Origin: Streptantibioticus ferralitis
GTDB lineage: Bacteria; Actinomycetota; Actinomycetes; Streptomycetales; Streptomycetaceae
Assembly (NCBI RefSeq): GCF_029223525.1
Contig: NZ_JARHTQ010000002.1
Location: 310,001-374,000, forward strand
Length of the DNA: 64,000 nucleotides
Reading direction: 5' to 3'
In this document: positions 1 through 7,553 of the stretch, piece after piece
Layout: every line of letters begins with the position of its first letter
Position numbering within the stretch: the stretch's first letter is position 1
Notes under the pieces: generated by a model
What the model was told of the DNA's origin: nothing
Seen by the model: only the letters and a program-made list of their open reading frames with translations
The model's database searches: none
Position numbers and translations under genes: made by a program

Positions 1-507
1 TGCCCGATCCAGCCCGACAACTTCTCGGAGACGCTGACCTACCTGCTGTACCAGATGGCCGGGTCGGCCCCGATGATTCCGCTCGACGACAAGCTCCGGC
101 CCACCTGGCTGTTCGGGGCCACCGTGCACGAGGGCTGCGACCGGGCCGGGTACTACGAGCAGGGCCAGTTCGCCGAGTCGTACAACTCGCCGGAGTGCCT
201 GGTGAAGATCGGCTGCTGGGGGCCCGTGGTCAAGTGCAACGTCCCCAAGCGCGGCTGGATGGACGGCATCGGCGGCTGCCCCAACGTGGGCGGCATCTGC
301 ATCGCCTGCACGATGCCCGGCTTCCCCGACAAGTTCATGCCGTTCATGGACGCCCCGCCCGGAAGCAAGGTCTCCAGTGCCGCCAGCCACACCTACGGGG
401 GCGTGATCCGCAAGCTGCGTTCCATCACCGCCAGGACCGTGGACAAGGAACCGAAGTGGCGGCGCACCGGCCGCGAGCTGACCACCGGCTACCACCCTCC
501 CGCGTGA
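1..507 (+). CDS. hhyS: [NiFe] hydrogenase small subunit, group 1h/5, 5' partial
   Basis: This is the last 168 residues of the iron-sulfur subunit; the reading frame is open to the left edge, so the N-terminus and proximal-cluster ligands lie outside the window. It passes electrons from the Ni-Fe site of HhyL through FeS clusters. Visible ligand regions are the opening CPI, HEGCDRAG, SPECLVKIGCWGP, a single KCN, and the C-terminal GGCPNVGGICIACTMPGFPD typical of the medial/distal clusters. There is no C-terminal membrane anchor, as in the actinobacterial oxygen-tolerant type. It lies 83 bases upstream of hhyL in the same operon. Assignment to group 1h/5 rests on the partner subunit and on the accessory gene set that follows. 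Confidence 0.93.
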   Translation, partial: CPIQPDNFSETLTYLLYQMAGSAPMIPLDDKLRPTWLFGATVHEGCDRAGYYEQGQFAESYNSPECLVKIGCWGPVVKCNVPKRGWMDGIGGCPNVGGICIACTMPGFPDKFMPFMDAPPGSKVSSAASHTYGGVIRKLRSITARTVDKEPKWRRTGRELTTGYHPPA

Positions 508-590
508 ACCGGGCCAGGGATCCAGCCACCACGTTGAACTTCCGCTTGATGACCGGCAGTTACGGCTTGTAGAAGGGCGCGACACACACA

Positions 591-2369
591 ATGGCACCGA
601 CGACGAAAACAGCCGGGGACGGCCTGGTGGAGATGTCCTGGGATCCGATCACCCGGATCGTGGGCAGCCTGGGCATCCACACGAAGATCGACTTCAAGCA
701 GAAGCGGGTCGCCGAGTGCTACAGCACGTCATCGGTGTTCCGCGGCTACAGCGTCTTCATGCGCGGCAAGGACCCGCGGGACGCGCACTTCATCACCAGC
801 CGGATCTGCGGCATCTGCGGCGACAACCACGCCACCTGCTCGGTGTACACGCAGAACATGGCGTACGGCGTCAAACCGCCGCACCTGGGCGAGTGGATCA
901 TCAACCTCGGCGAGTCCGCAGAGTACATGTTCGACCACAACATCTTCCAGGAGAACCTGGTCGGGGTCGACTACTGCGAGAAGATGGTGCGGGAGACCAA
1001 CCCCGGTGTCCTGGAACAGGCGGAGCGCACCGAGGCCCCGCACGCCGCGGAGCACGGCTACCGCACCATCGCCGACATCATGCGCTCCCTCAACCCCATC
1101 GAGGGCGAGTTCTACCGCGAGGCGCTCCAGGTCAGCCGCTACACCCGCGAGATGTTCTGCCTGATGGAAGGGCGCCATGTGCACCCCTCCACGCTGTACC
1201 CGGGCGGGGTGGGCACGGTCGCCTCCGTCCAGTTGTTCACCGACTACCTCAGCCGGCTGATGCGGTACGTGGAGTTCATGAAGCGCGTCGTGCCGATGCA
1301 CGACGACCTGTTCGACTTCTTCTACGAGGCGCTGCCCGGCTACGAGGAGGTGGGCCGGCGACGCGTGCTGCTCGGCTGCTGGGGCGCCATGAACGACCCC
1401 GAGTACTGCGACTTCACCTACCGCAACATGACCGACTGGGGCCGTCGGATGTTCGTCACCCCGGGCATCATCGTGGACGGCAACCTGATCACCAACGACC
1501 TGACGGAGATCAACCTCGGCATCCGCATCCTGCTCGGCAGCTCCTACTACCAGGACTGGCAGGGCCAGGAACTCTTCGTCACCCACGACCCGCTCGGCAA
1601 CCCGGTCGACCCGCGCCACCCGTGGAACCAGCACACCATCCCGGCCCCGCAGAAGCGCGACTTCTCGGACAAGTACAGCTGGGTGATGTCGCCGCGCTGG
1701 TTCGACGGCAAGAACTACCTGGCGCTGGACACCGGCGGCGGCCCGCTGGCCCGCCTGTGGTCCACCGCGCTGTCCGGGCTGGTGGACATCGGCTACATCA
1801 AGGCCACCGGGAACAGCGTGGTGATCAACCTGCCGCGCTCCATGACCAAACCGGAGACCACCTTCGAGTGGAAGATCCCGCGTTGGAGCAACGCCATCGA
1901 GCGCAACCGCGCACGCACCTACTTCCAGGCCTACAGCGCGGCGATGGCACTGCACTTCGCCGAGCGGGGGCTTGAGGAGGTCAGGGCCGGGCGCACCCAG
2001 ACCTGGGAGAAGTTCGAGGTGCCCGACGAGAGCATCGGCTGCGGATTCAGCGAGGCGGTACGCGGTCTCCTCTCGCACCACATGGTGATCCGCGACGGGA
2101 AGATCGCCAACTACCACCCCTACCCGCCGACCCCATGGAACGCCAGCGTCCGCGACAGCCACGGCACTCCTGGCCCGTACGAGGACGCGGTGCAGAACAC
2201 CCCGATCTTCGAGGAGAACCGCCCGGAGAACTTCAAGGGCATCGACATCATGCGCACCGTGCGCAGCTTCGACCCGTGTCTGCCGTGCGGTGTGCACATG
2301 TACCTCGGCAACGGCAAGACGATGCGGCAGACGCACATGCCCACCGGGCTGAGCGGCCTGGCCGGATGA
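591..2369 (+). CDS. hhyL: [NiFe] hydrogenase large subunit, group 1h/5
   Basis: Catalytic subunit of an H2-oxidising hydrogenase of the high-affinity actinobacterial type, 592 residues. The L1 motif RICGICGDNH (about residues 71-80) and the L2 motif DPCLPCGVH (561-569) supply the four cysteines that hold the Ni-Fe(CN)2CO centre. After the final histidine there are 23 more residues (MYLGNG...), the kind of tail a HyaD/HybD protease removes; such a protease gene is present downstream. The ATG at 591 follows an AGAAGG element. The stop codon overlaps the next start (ATGA), so translation is probably coupled. In streptomycetes this enzyme scavenges atmospheric H2, mainly in spores or stationary phase; that role is inferred from the family. 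Confidence 0.97.
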   Translation: MAPTTKTAGDGLVEMSWDPITRIVGSLGIHTKIDFKQKRVAECYSTSSVFRGYSVFMRGKDPRDAHFITSRICGICGDNHATCSVYTQNMAYGVKPPHLGEWIINLGESAEYMFDHNIFQENLVGVDYCEKMVRETNPGVLEQAERTEAPHAAEHGYRTIADIMRSLNPIEGEFYREALQVSRYTREMFCLMEGRHVHPSTLYPGGVGTVASVQLFTDYLSRLMRYVEFMKRVVPMHDDLFDFFYEALPGYEEVGRRRVLLGCWGAMNDPEYCDFTYRNMTDWGRRMFVTPGIIVDGNLITNDLTEINLGIRILLGSSYYQDWQGQELFVTHDPLGNPVDPRHPWNQHTIPAPQKRDFSDKYSWVMSPRWFDGKNYLALDTGGGPLARLWSTALSGLVDIGYIKATGNSVVINLPRSMTKPETTFEWKIPRWSNAIERNRARTYFQAYSAAMALHFAERGLEEVRAGRTQTWEKFEVPDESIGCGFSEAVRGLLSHHMVIRDGKIANYHPYPPTPWNASVRDSHGTPGPYEDAVQNTPIFEENRPENFKGIDIMRTVRSFDPCLPCGVHMYLGNGKTMRQTHMPTGLSGLAG

Positions 2370-2956
2370 GCGCGCCGAGCACAGCGGCCGGATCCGGCGT
2401 GGTGAACGCGGAACAGACCGGCAAGCGGTTGGAGGCCGTACTGGATCGCCTGGCACAGGGCGGTGACCCCACGGTCTCCGCCGCCGCCGAGGAACTGGTG
2501 CGCATCCTGATGGACTTCTACGGTGCGGGGCTGGCCCGTGCCGTCGACCTGGTCGCGGCGGCCGGGCAAAGTGGCGGTCCGCTGGCCGCCCTGCTGGGCG
2601 ACGAGTTGGTGGCCAGTCTGCTGGTGCTGCACGATCTGCACCCGGAGGACACCATGACCCGGATCGCCCGGGCCGTGAACACAGTCGCCGGGCGACCGTT
2701 CGAGCTGGCCGGGCTCGACAAAGTCTCCGGCGTCCTGCGGTTGCGCCCGGCCGCAAGCTCCGGGTGCGGCTGCGGCAACACCGCGCAGGCCGCCAAGGAG
2801 CAGGTCGAAGCGGCCCTGTCCTGCTTCGCGCCGGAAGTGACCGCCGTGGAAGTCGAACCGGCCCAGGGCGGCGCGTCCGAGCCCAAGCTGCTGAACATCG
2901 GCCCGACCCGCACCAGGTCCGCCGACCCCGAGCCGCAGCCGGCGGAGGCACGGTGA
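2366..2956 (+). CDS. NifU-like hydrogenase-associated protein
   Basis: A 196-residue protein starting at the ATG of the ATGA overlap with hhyL. The N-terminal half is helical. The C-terminal part (about residues 95-175) resembles a NifU C-terminal scaffold domain, with a GxLRLR strand followed by SGCGCGN and a further cysteine in ALSCF. This suggests assembly or delivery of an iron-sulfur cluster for the hydrogenase, but the spacing is not the canonical CxxC of NifU, so the function is inferred. Proteins of this type sit in the same place in other actinobacterial group 1h operons. It overlaps the following gene by four bases. Confidence 0.8.
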   Translation: MSAPSTAAGSGVVNAEQTGKRLEAVLDRLAQGGDPTVSAAAEELVRILMDFYGAGLARAVDLVAAAGQSGGPLAALLGDELVASLLVLHDLHPEDTMTRIARAVNTVAGRPFELAGLDKVSGVLRLRPAASSGCGCGNTAQAAKEQVEAALSCFAPEVTAVEVEPAQGGASEPKLLNIGPTRTRSADPEPQPAEAR

Positions 2957-3603
2957 CCGCGCAGCAACAGACGGCAGCGCCGCCGCGCGCGGGCCTGCGC
3001 CGGTTCCTCGCCCCGACACCACCAGCGCCGCAGCAGTGCGAACTGTGCGGACGCCAACTTCCGGACGGACACCGGCATTTGGCCGACACCGAGCAGCGCG
3101 CCCTCGCCTGCGCATGCGACATGTGCGCGGTGCTGTTCACCCGGCCAGGAGCGGGCGGCGGCCGGTTCCACACGGTTCCCGACCGCTACCTCGCCGACCC
3201 CGGGCCGGGCCTCGACGAAGCCACCTGGCAGCGGCTGCGGATCCCGGTGAGCGTGGTCTTCTTCTTCCACAACGCCGCGCTGGACCGCCCGGTCGCGCTC
3301 TACCCGAGCCCCGCGGGCGCCACGGAGAGCGAACTGGACCCGGAGAGCTGGCAGACCGTCGTGGCCGCGACCCCGCTGGCGGAACTGCTGGCACCCGATG
3401 TGGAAGCGCTGCTGGTGCGTCGCTCGGCAGGCCGTGGCGAATGCTTCCTGGTACCGATCGACGACTGCTACCAACTGGTGGGCAGGATGCGGCTGCACTG
3501 GCAGGGCTTCGACGGCGGATCAGCGGCGCGAGCCGATCTGGACGCCTTCTTCGGCCAGGTGGCGGCGCGCGCCCGGCTGCCGCGGAAGGACGAACAGCGG
3601 TGA
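2953..3603 (+). CDS. DUF5947-type cysteine-rich hydrogenase accessory protein
   Basis: A 216-residue cytoplasmic protein beginning at a GTG within a GTGA overlap. The N-terminal region carries CELC (residues 29-32), HRH at about 40-42 and CACDMC (53-58), a possible zinc or iron-sulfur site. The rest is an alpha/beta domain without motifs I can assign. I recognise it as the DUF5947 family found only beside actinobacterial hydrogenases. In mycobacteria the equivalent operon position holds a small FeS protein (HhyE) proposed to relay electrons to menaquinone; this protein may do that job or help assembly, but the sequence alone does not decide. Confidence 0.75.
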   Translation: MTAQQQTAAPPRAGLRRFLAPTPPAPQQCELCGRQLPDGHRHLADTEQRALACACDMCAVLFTRPGAGGGRFHTVPDRYLADPGPGLDEATWQRLRIPVSVVFFFHNAALDRPVALYPSPAGATESELDPESWQTVVAATPLAELLAPDVEALLVRRSAGRGECFLVPIDDCYQLVGRMRLHWQGFDGGSAARADLDAFFGQVAARARLPRKDEQR

Positions 3604-4259
3604 CCGAGCTGACCTTCGCCTGCACCGGCGTACGAGCCGACCCGTACGCCGCCGGCCCGGCCCTTGTCTTCCGGCTGCGGATCACCGCCGCGGGCGGTGC
3701 CCGGGTGCATGCGCTCGCCCTGCGCTGCCAGATCCGCATCGAACCGGCGCGCCGCCACTACGAGCCGTCCGAGACCGACCAGTTGGGCGACCTGTTCGGT
3801 GAGCCGTCCCGCTGGGGCAGCACGCTGAACCCGCTGCAGCTCGCCCAAGTCCCGCTCACCGTATCGGGCTTCACCGGACAGACCGAGGCGGACCTGGTGG
3901 TCCCGTGCACCTACGACATGGACATCGGCGCGACGCGGTACTTCCGGGCGCTGCGCGACGGTGAGGTGCCGCTGCTGATGCTGTTCTCCGGCACCGCGTT
4001 CACCGGTCACGGCGGCTTCCAGGCGGAACCAGTGCCCTGGGACCGCGAGGCGCGGTACCGGATGCCGGCAGGGGTATGGCGGGAGATGATCGAGCAGCAC
4101 TTCCCCGGCTGCGGCTGGATCCGCCTGCCCCGCGACACCATGGACGCACTGCTGCGGTACCGCTCGCAGCGGGCGCTGCCCTCCTGGGAGGCGACACTGC
4201 GGTCCCTGCTCCAGGTGGCCGGGCCGGTCGACGCGCGGGCCGAGGCGGTCGCGACATGA
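3600..4259 (+). CDS. DUF6084-type hydrogenase-associated protein
   Basis: A 219-residue protein from the GTG of a GTGA overlap. It is mostly beta-rich at the N-terminus (LTFACTGVRADPYAAGP, then alternating strands), with the conserved phrases RIEPARRHY and WGSTLNPLQ, and ends in a short helical segment. No catalytic motif, signal peptide or membrane helix is visible. It matches my recollection of DUF6084, another family restricted to this hydrogenase neighbourhood. Coupling to both neighbours by four-base overlaps indicates it is made in step with the hydrogenase. Function unknown. Confidence 0.72.
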   Translation: MTELTFACTGVRADPYAAGPALVFRLRITAAGGARVHALALRCQIRIEPARRHYEPSETDQLGDLFGEPSRWGSTLNPLQLAQVPLTVSGFTGQTEADLVVPCTYDMDIGATRYFRALRDGEVPLLMLFSGTAFTGHGGFQAEPVPWDREARYRMPAGVWREMIEQHFPGCGWIRLPRDTMDALLRYRSQRALPSWEATLRSLLQVAGPVDARAEAVAT

Positions 4260-5635
4260 CGGCGCCGACGCTCACCGCACGGACGGACCCGAGGTTCTCC
4301 CTGGCCCGGCAGGTCGCCGACGCCGTGCTGTTCGAGGGCTATGTGCTCTACCCGTACCGGGCCTCGGCGGCGAAGAACCAGCTGCGCTGGCAGTTCGGGG
4401 TGCTCGTCCCCCCGGCCTGGGGTGCGGGGCGCGCCGAGCACACGTATCAGCGCACCGAGTGCCTGATGGAACCGCGCCGCGATGCGACCCTGTCGCTGGA
4501 GCTGCGCTTCCTGCACGCACAGCGGCGGACGGTACAACGGCTGGGCTCGGACGGGGAGTTCGAGACCGCCGAGTCGCTGGACGCCGATGACCGCGTGTAC
4601 GTCCCCTGGGACGAGGGCGTCGAGGAGAGCGTGGAACTGTCGGTCCCGGTAGCGGAGTTGACCGGTGACGGCGTCACTGTTCCCTTCACCCGGCCCGCGC
4701 ACCAGGAGACCGAATCGGTGCGCGCCGACGGCCGGATCGCCGGGCGCTTGCTACGCCGCCGGGAGCGGCTCGACGGGGCGCTGCGGCTGTCCGCCGACGA
4801 GATCGACGGCCCGTACGCCGCGCTGCGGCTGACCGCGGTGGTGCAGAACACCGGCGACTGGCCGTCGGACGGCGGCGAGGCAGAGCGCGATGACGCGCTG
4901 CTGCGCTCGCTGGTCTCCGCCCATCTGCTGCTCGGACTGAGCGACGGATCGTTCGTGTCGATGGCCGATCCGCCCGAGTGGGCCAAGGGCGCCGCGGCGC
5001 ACTGCCGCAACGAGCACACCTGGCCGGTACTGGCAGGAGAGGGCGACCGCGCGGATGTGATGCTGTCCTCGCCGATCATCCTGGAGGACCATCCGCGGAT
5101 CGCGCCGGAAAGCCTCGGCACGCTCTACGACGCCACCGAGATCGACGAGATCCTCGCCCTGCGCACCGCGGCACTGACCGACCAGGAGAAACGGGAAGCA
5201 CGCGGCACGGACGACCGGGCCGGTGCGGTGATCGACCTGGCCGACACCATGCCACCCGAGGTCCTGGAACGGCTGCACGGCGCGGTACGCGCACTGCGCG
5301 AGGTCACCGAACCGGCGGGCGAACCGGACACACCCTGGTGGGACCCGGCGGGCGACCCCTCCGTCGACCCCGCCCACGACCGGGTCCTGGTGGACGGCCG
5401 GGAGGTGGGCGCGGGCAGCAGGGTGCGACTGCGTCCCGGATCGCGCCGCACCGATGCCCAGGACCTGTTCCTGCACGGCCGCACCGCGATGGTCGAGGCG
5501 GTGCTGCACGACGTGGACGGCCTGGTGCACCTGGCGGTGACCGTGGACGGCGACCCGGGCGCGGACCTGCGCCGGGAGCAGGGCCGGTTCCTGTACTTCC
5601 AGCCCGACGAGGTCACTCCGCTGGAGGACGCGTGA
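4256..5635 (+). CDS. hydrogenase-associated protein of unknown function (459 aa)
   Basis: A 459-residue protein starting at the ATG of an ATGA overlap. The phrase LFEGYVLYPYRASAAKNQLRWQFG near the N-terminus is typical of proteins in group 1h hydrogenase operons. The middle is rich in acidic residues, and a C-terminal segment (about 380-450) with DRVLVDGREVGAGSRVRLRPG and HDVDGLVHLAVTVDGDPG resembles a small beta-barrel. It has no signal peptide or membrane helix. It is followed by the protease gene with a GTGA overlap. Its exclusive company with hydrogenase genes suggests a structural or assembly partner; no enzymatic activity can be read from it. Confidence 0.72.
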   Translation: MTAPTLTARTDPRFSLARQVADAVLFEGYVLYPYRASAAKNQLRWQFGVLVPPAWGAGRAEHTYQRTECLMEPRRDATLSLELRFLHAQRRTVQRLGSDGEFETAESLDADDRVYVPWDEGVEESVELSVPVAELTGDGVTVPFTRPAHQETESVRADGRIAGRLLRRRERLDGALRLSADEIDGPYAALRLTAVVQNTGDWPSDGGEAERDDALLRSLVSAHLLLGLSDGSFVSMADPPEWAKGAAAHCRNEHTWPVLAGEGDRADVMLSSPIILEDHPRIAPESLGTLYDATEIDEILALRTAALTDQEKREARGTDDRAGAVIDLADTMPPEVLERLHGAVRALREVTEPAGEPDTPWWDPAGDPSVDPAHDRVLVDGREVGAGSRVRLRPGSRRTDAQDLFLHGRTAMVEAVLHDVDGLVHLAVTVDGDPGADLRREQGRFLYFQPDEVTPLEDA

Positions 5636-6180
5636 ACGCCCCGGCAGACGGTGTGCTGGTCGCGGGGGTCGGCAATGTCTTCCTCGGCGACGACGGTTTC
5701 GGCGTGGAGGTGGTCCGGCGACTGACGCACCACCAACTGCCGCCGTACGTCGAGGTCGTGGACAGCGGAGTGCGCGGCGTGCACCTGGCGTACCAACTCC
5801 TGGACGGCTACCGCACCGTGGTGCTGGTCGATGCCACGGCTCGCGGCGCGGAGCCCGGAACGGTGTACCTGATCGACGCCTCGGCACCGGCGGCGGTCGA
5901 ACCGCGGCAGACACAACTGGACGGCCATCACATGTCCCCGGACGCCGTGTTGGCGCTGCTGGACACGCTGCGCCAGAGCATCGGCGGCAGCGCGCCGGGG
6001 CGGGTCCTGGTCGTCGGCTGCGAACCGGCCTGCGTGGACGAGGGCATCGGCCTCAGCGCGCCGGTCGCCGCGGCGGTGGACGAGGCGGTGCGCCTGGTCC
6101 TGCGCGTCGTGCGGGATGAGGAGCCGCTCACGGTGACCGTGGCGGACAGCAACTACCCGGAGAGGAACCCCCAGCCATGA
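5632..6180 (+). CDS. hydrogenase maturation protease (HyaD/HybD family)
   Basis: A 182-residue endopeptidase that would trim the C-terminus of HhyL after nickel insertion. The family signature GVGNVFLGDDGFGVEV is at residues 13-28, with Asp in the DDG supplying one nickel-sensing ligand; the DSGVRG strand near residue 43 and the HH pair near residue 101 fit the other ligands. The GTG start overlaps the previous stop (GTGA). The end overlaps the start of the tiny next gene (ATGA). Length agrees with the family. The protease cleaves only its own hydrogenase, so its presence argues that the 23-residue HhyL tail is removed. Confidence 0.93.
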   Translation: MNAPADGVLVAGVGNVFLGDDGFGVEVVRRLTHHQLPPYVEVVDSGVRGVHLAYQLLDGYRTVVLVDATARGAEPGTVYLIDASAPAAVEPRQTQLDGHHMSPDAVLALLDTLRQSIGGSAPGRVLVVGCEPACVDEGIGLSAPVAAAVDEAVRLVLRVVRDEEPLTVTVADSNYPERNPQP

Positions 6181-6281
6181 AGAAGATCACCATCAGCGCA
6201 GCAGTGGCGGGCCTGCTCGCCGTCATCGCGGCCCGCAACCTGCCGGACCTCAGGCGCTACCTGCGGATCCGCGCCATGTGA
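6177..6281 (+). CDS. 34-residue membrane peptide in the hydrogenase operon (DUF6893-like)
   Basis: An ATG inside the ATGA overlap with the protease opens a 34-codon frame. It begins MKKITISAAVAGLLAV, a positively charged start and short hydrophobic stretch, and ends in the basic tail RRYLRIRAM. The arrangement (MKK, one hydrophobic helix, arginine-rich tail) is what I recall for the DUF6893 small-protein family of streptomycete hydrogenase clusters. It could be a single-span membrane peptide that tethers or stabilises the soluble hydrogenase. The four-base overlap and preservation of frame favour a real gene; it is short enough to be missed by gene callers. Confidence 0.65.
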   Translation: MKKITISAAVAGLLAVIAARNLPDLRRYLRIRAM

Positions 6282-6452
6282 GCGTCCGGCTCGCGACCGC
6301 CGCGGCAGATCGGGCTGCGGCGAACGGCGTACGCCCGGGCGCCCGGGCGGCGCGTCGGGACCGCCGCCCCCGGGCCGCCGCCTGTAATGGGACACAGCGG
6401 GCGGCCCCGGCAGCGGCGGCCCTCGGTCGGCACGCGCGGCAGAAAGAGACCG

Positions 6453-6842
6453 ATGCACGAGATGTCCATCGCCATGGCGGTCGTGGAGCAGGTTGCGGCC
6501 GCCGCCCGGGACGCGGGCGTCGACTCGGTCCAGCAGGTGCGGCTAGAGGTCGGCGAACTCGCCGGTGTGGTTCCGGACGCGCTGGACTTCTCCTTCGAAC
6601 TGGCCTGCGCGGGAACGGCGCTTGAGGGAGCCGAGCTGATCGCCGAGCCGGTCCCGGGCCGGGCCCGCTGCGAGGAGTGCCGGGCCGAGTGGCCTACCGG
6701 GATGCCGCCGCAGCTGCGCTGCCCGCGCTGTGCGGTCTCGACCGGGCAGCTGCTGTCCGGCAGGGAACTGCGGATCACCAGCGTGCGCTGGGCCGGTGAA
6801 CCTGAGGAACCCGAGCCTGTACGCGTCCGTGAGGAGTGCTGA
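6453..6842 (+). CDS. hypA: hydrogenase nickel incorporation protein HypA
   Basis: A 129-residue nickel metallochaperone. The N-terminal MHEMS supplies the amino-terminal/His2 nickel ligands. A zinc site is formed by CEEC (about residues 73-76) and CPRC (about 91-94). It works with HypB to insert Ni into HhyL. The ATG at 6453 was chosen because HypA must begin with MHE; an in-frame ATG 66 bases upstream would bury that motif. The AAAGAGA just upstream may serve as ribosome site. A 171-base gap separates it from the 34-residue peptide, so a second promoter could lie here. Confidence 0.95.
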   Translation: MHEMSIAMAVVEQVAAAARDAGVDSVQQVRLEVGELAGVVPDALDFSFELACAGTALEGAELIAEPVPGRARCEECRAEWPTGMPPQLRCPRCAVSTGQLLSGRELRITSVRWAGEPEEPEPVRVREEC

Positions 6843-6845
6843 GCC

Positions 6846-7553
6846 ATGTGCCGAGTCGTTGACCTCCAGCAGTCGGTGCTCGCCAAGAACGACGAGTACG
6901 CGCAGCGGTTGCGGGCCGACATGGCCGCCCGCGGCGCCACCGTCGTCAATCTGCTGTCCAGCCCGGGCAGCGGCAAGACGGCACTGCTGGAACTCGAACT
7001 GTCCACGGCCCGTCAGCGCGGCCTGACGGTGGCTGCGCTGACCGCGGACCTCGCCACCGAGAACGACGCGGTGCGCCTGGCCCGATCCGGAGCGCCGGTC
7101 AAACAGGTGCTCACGGACGGTCTGTGCCATCTGGAGGCCCGGATGCTCGCCGGCCACCTGGACGGGTGGCTGCCCGAGGCGACCCGGCTGCTGTTCGTGG
7201 AGAACGTGGGCAACCTGGTCTGCCCGGCCTCCTACGATCTGGGCGAGTCGCTGCGCGTGGTGCTCGCCTCCGTCACCGAGGGCGAGGACAAGCCGCTCAA
7301 GTACCCCACCGCCTTCGGGCTGGCCCACCTGGTCGTGGTGACCAAGACCGACATCGCGCGAGCCGTCGGCTTCGACGAGGCGGCGTTCCGCGCCAACGTC
7401 GCGCAGGTGAACCCCGGTGTCGAGGTGCTGCTCACCTCCGCCCGCCGCGGACAGGGCGTCGGCGCCCTCCTCGACCGGGCGCTGGCCGCCGGGGACGGCG
7501 CCGAGGTCCACCGACCGGTGATGGCCGTGCCGTCCGCCCACCACCACTCGTGA
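6846..7553 (+). CDS. hypB: hydrogenase nickel incorporation GTPase HypB
   Basis: A 235-residue SIMIBI-class GTPase. The P-loop SSPGSGKTALLE lies at about residues 37-48, the metal-binding switch ENVGNLVCP at about 119-127, and a TKTD guanine-recognition motif near residue 159. The N-terminus lacks the high-affinity CxxCGC nickel site and the long histidine stretch of some HypB proteins, but it ends in HHHS. An ATG three bases after hypA with GAGGAG upstream fixes the start. Its stop overlaps the GTG of hypF. It hydrolyses GTP to drive nickel transfer with HypA. Confidence 0.95.
   Translation: MCRVVDLQQSVLAKNDEYAQRLRADMAARGATVVNLLSSPGSGKTALLELELSTARQRGLTVAALTADLATENDAVRLARSGAPVKQVLTDGLCHLEARMLAGHLDGWLPEATRLLFVENVGNLVCPASYDLGESLRVVLASVTEGEDKPLKYPTAFGLAHLVVVTKTDIARAVGFDEAAFRANVAQVNPGVEVLLTSARRGQGVGALLDRALAAGDGAEVHRPVMAVPSAHHHS

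Noticed and set aside
729-3173. An 814-codon open frame antisense to hhyL and its downstream genes
   Set aside because: Arginine/histidine/alanine-rich shadow of GC-rich coding sequence; the plus strand encodes clear hydrogenase genes with motifs.
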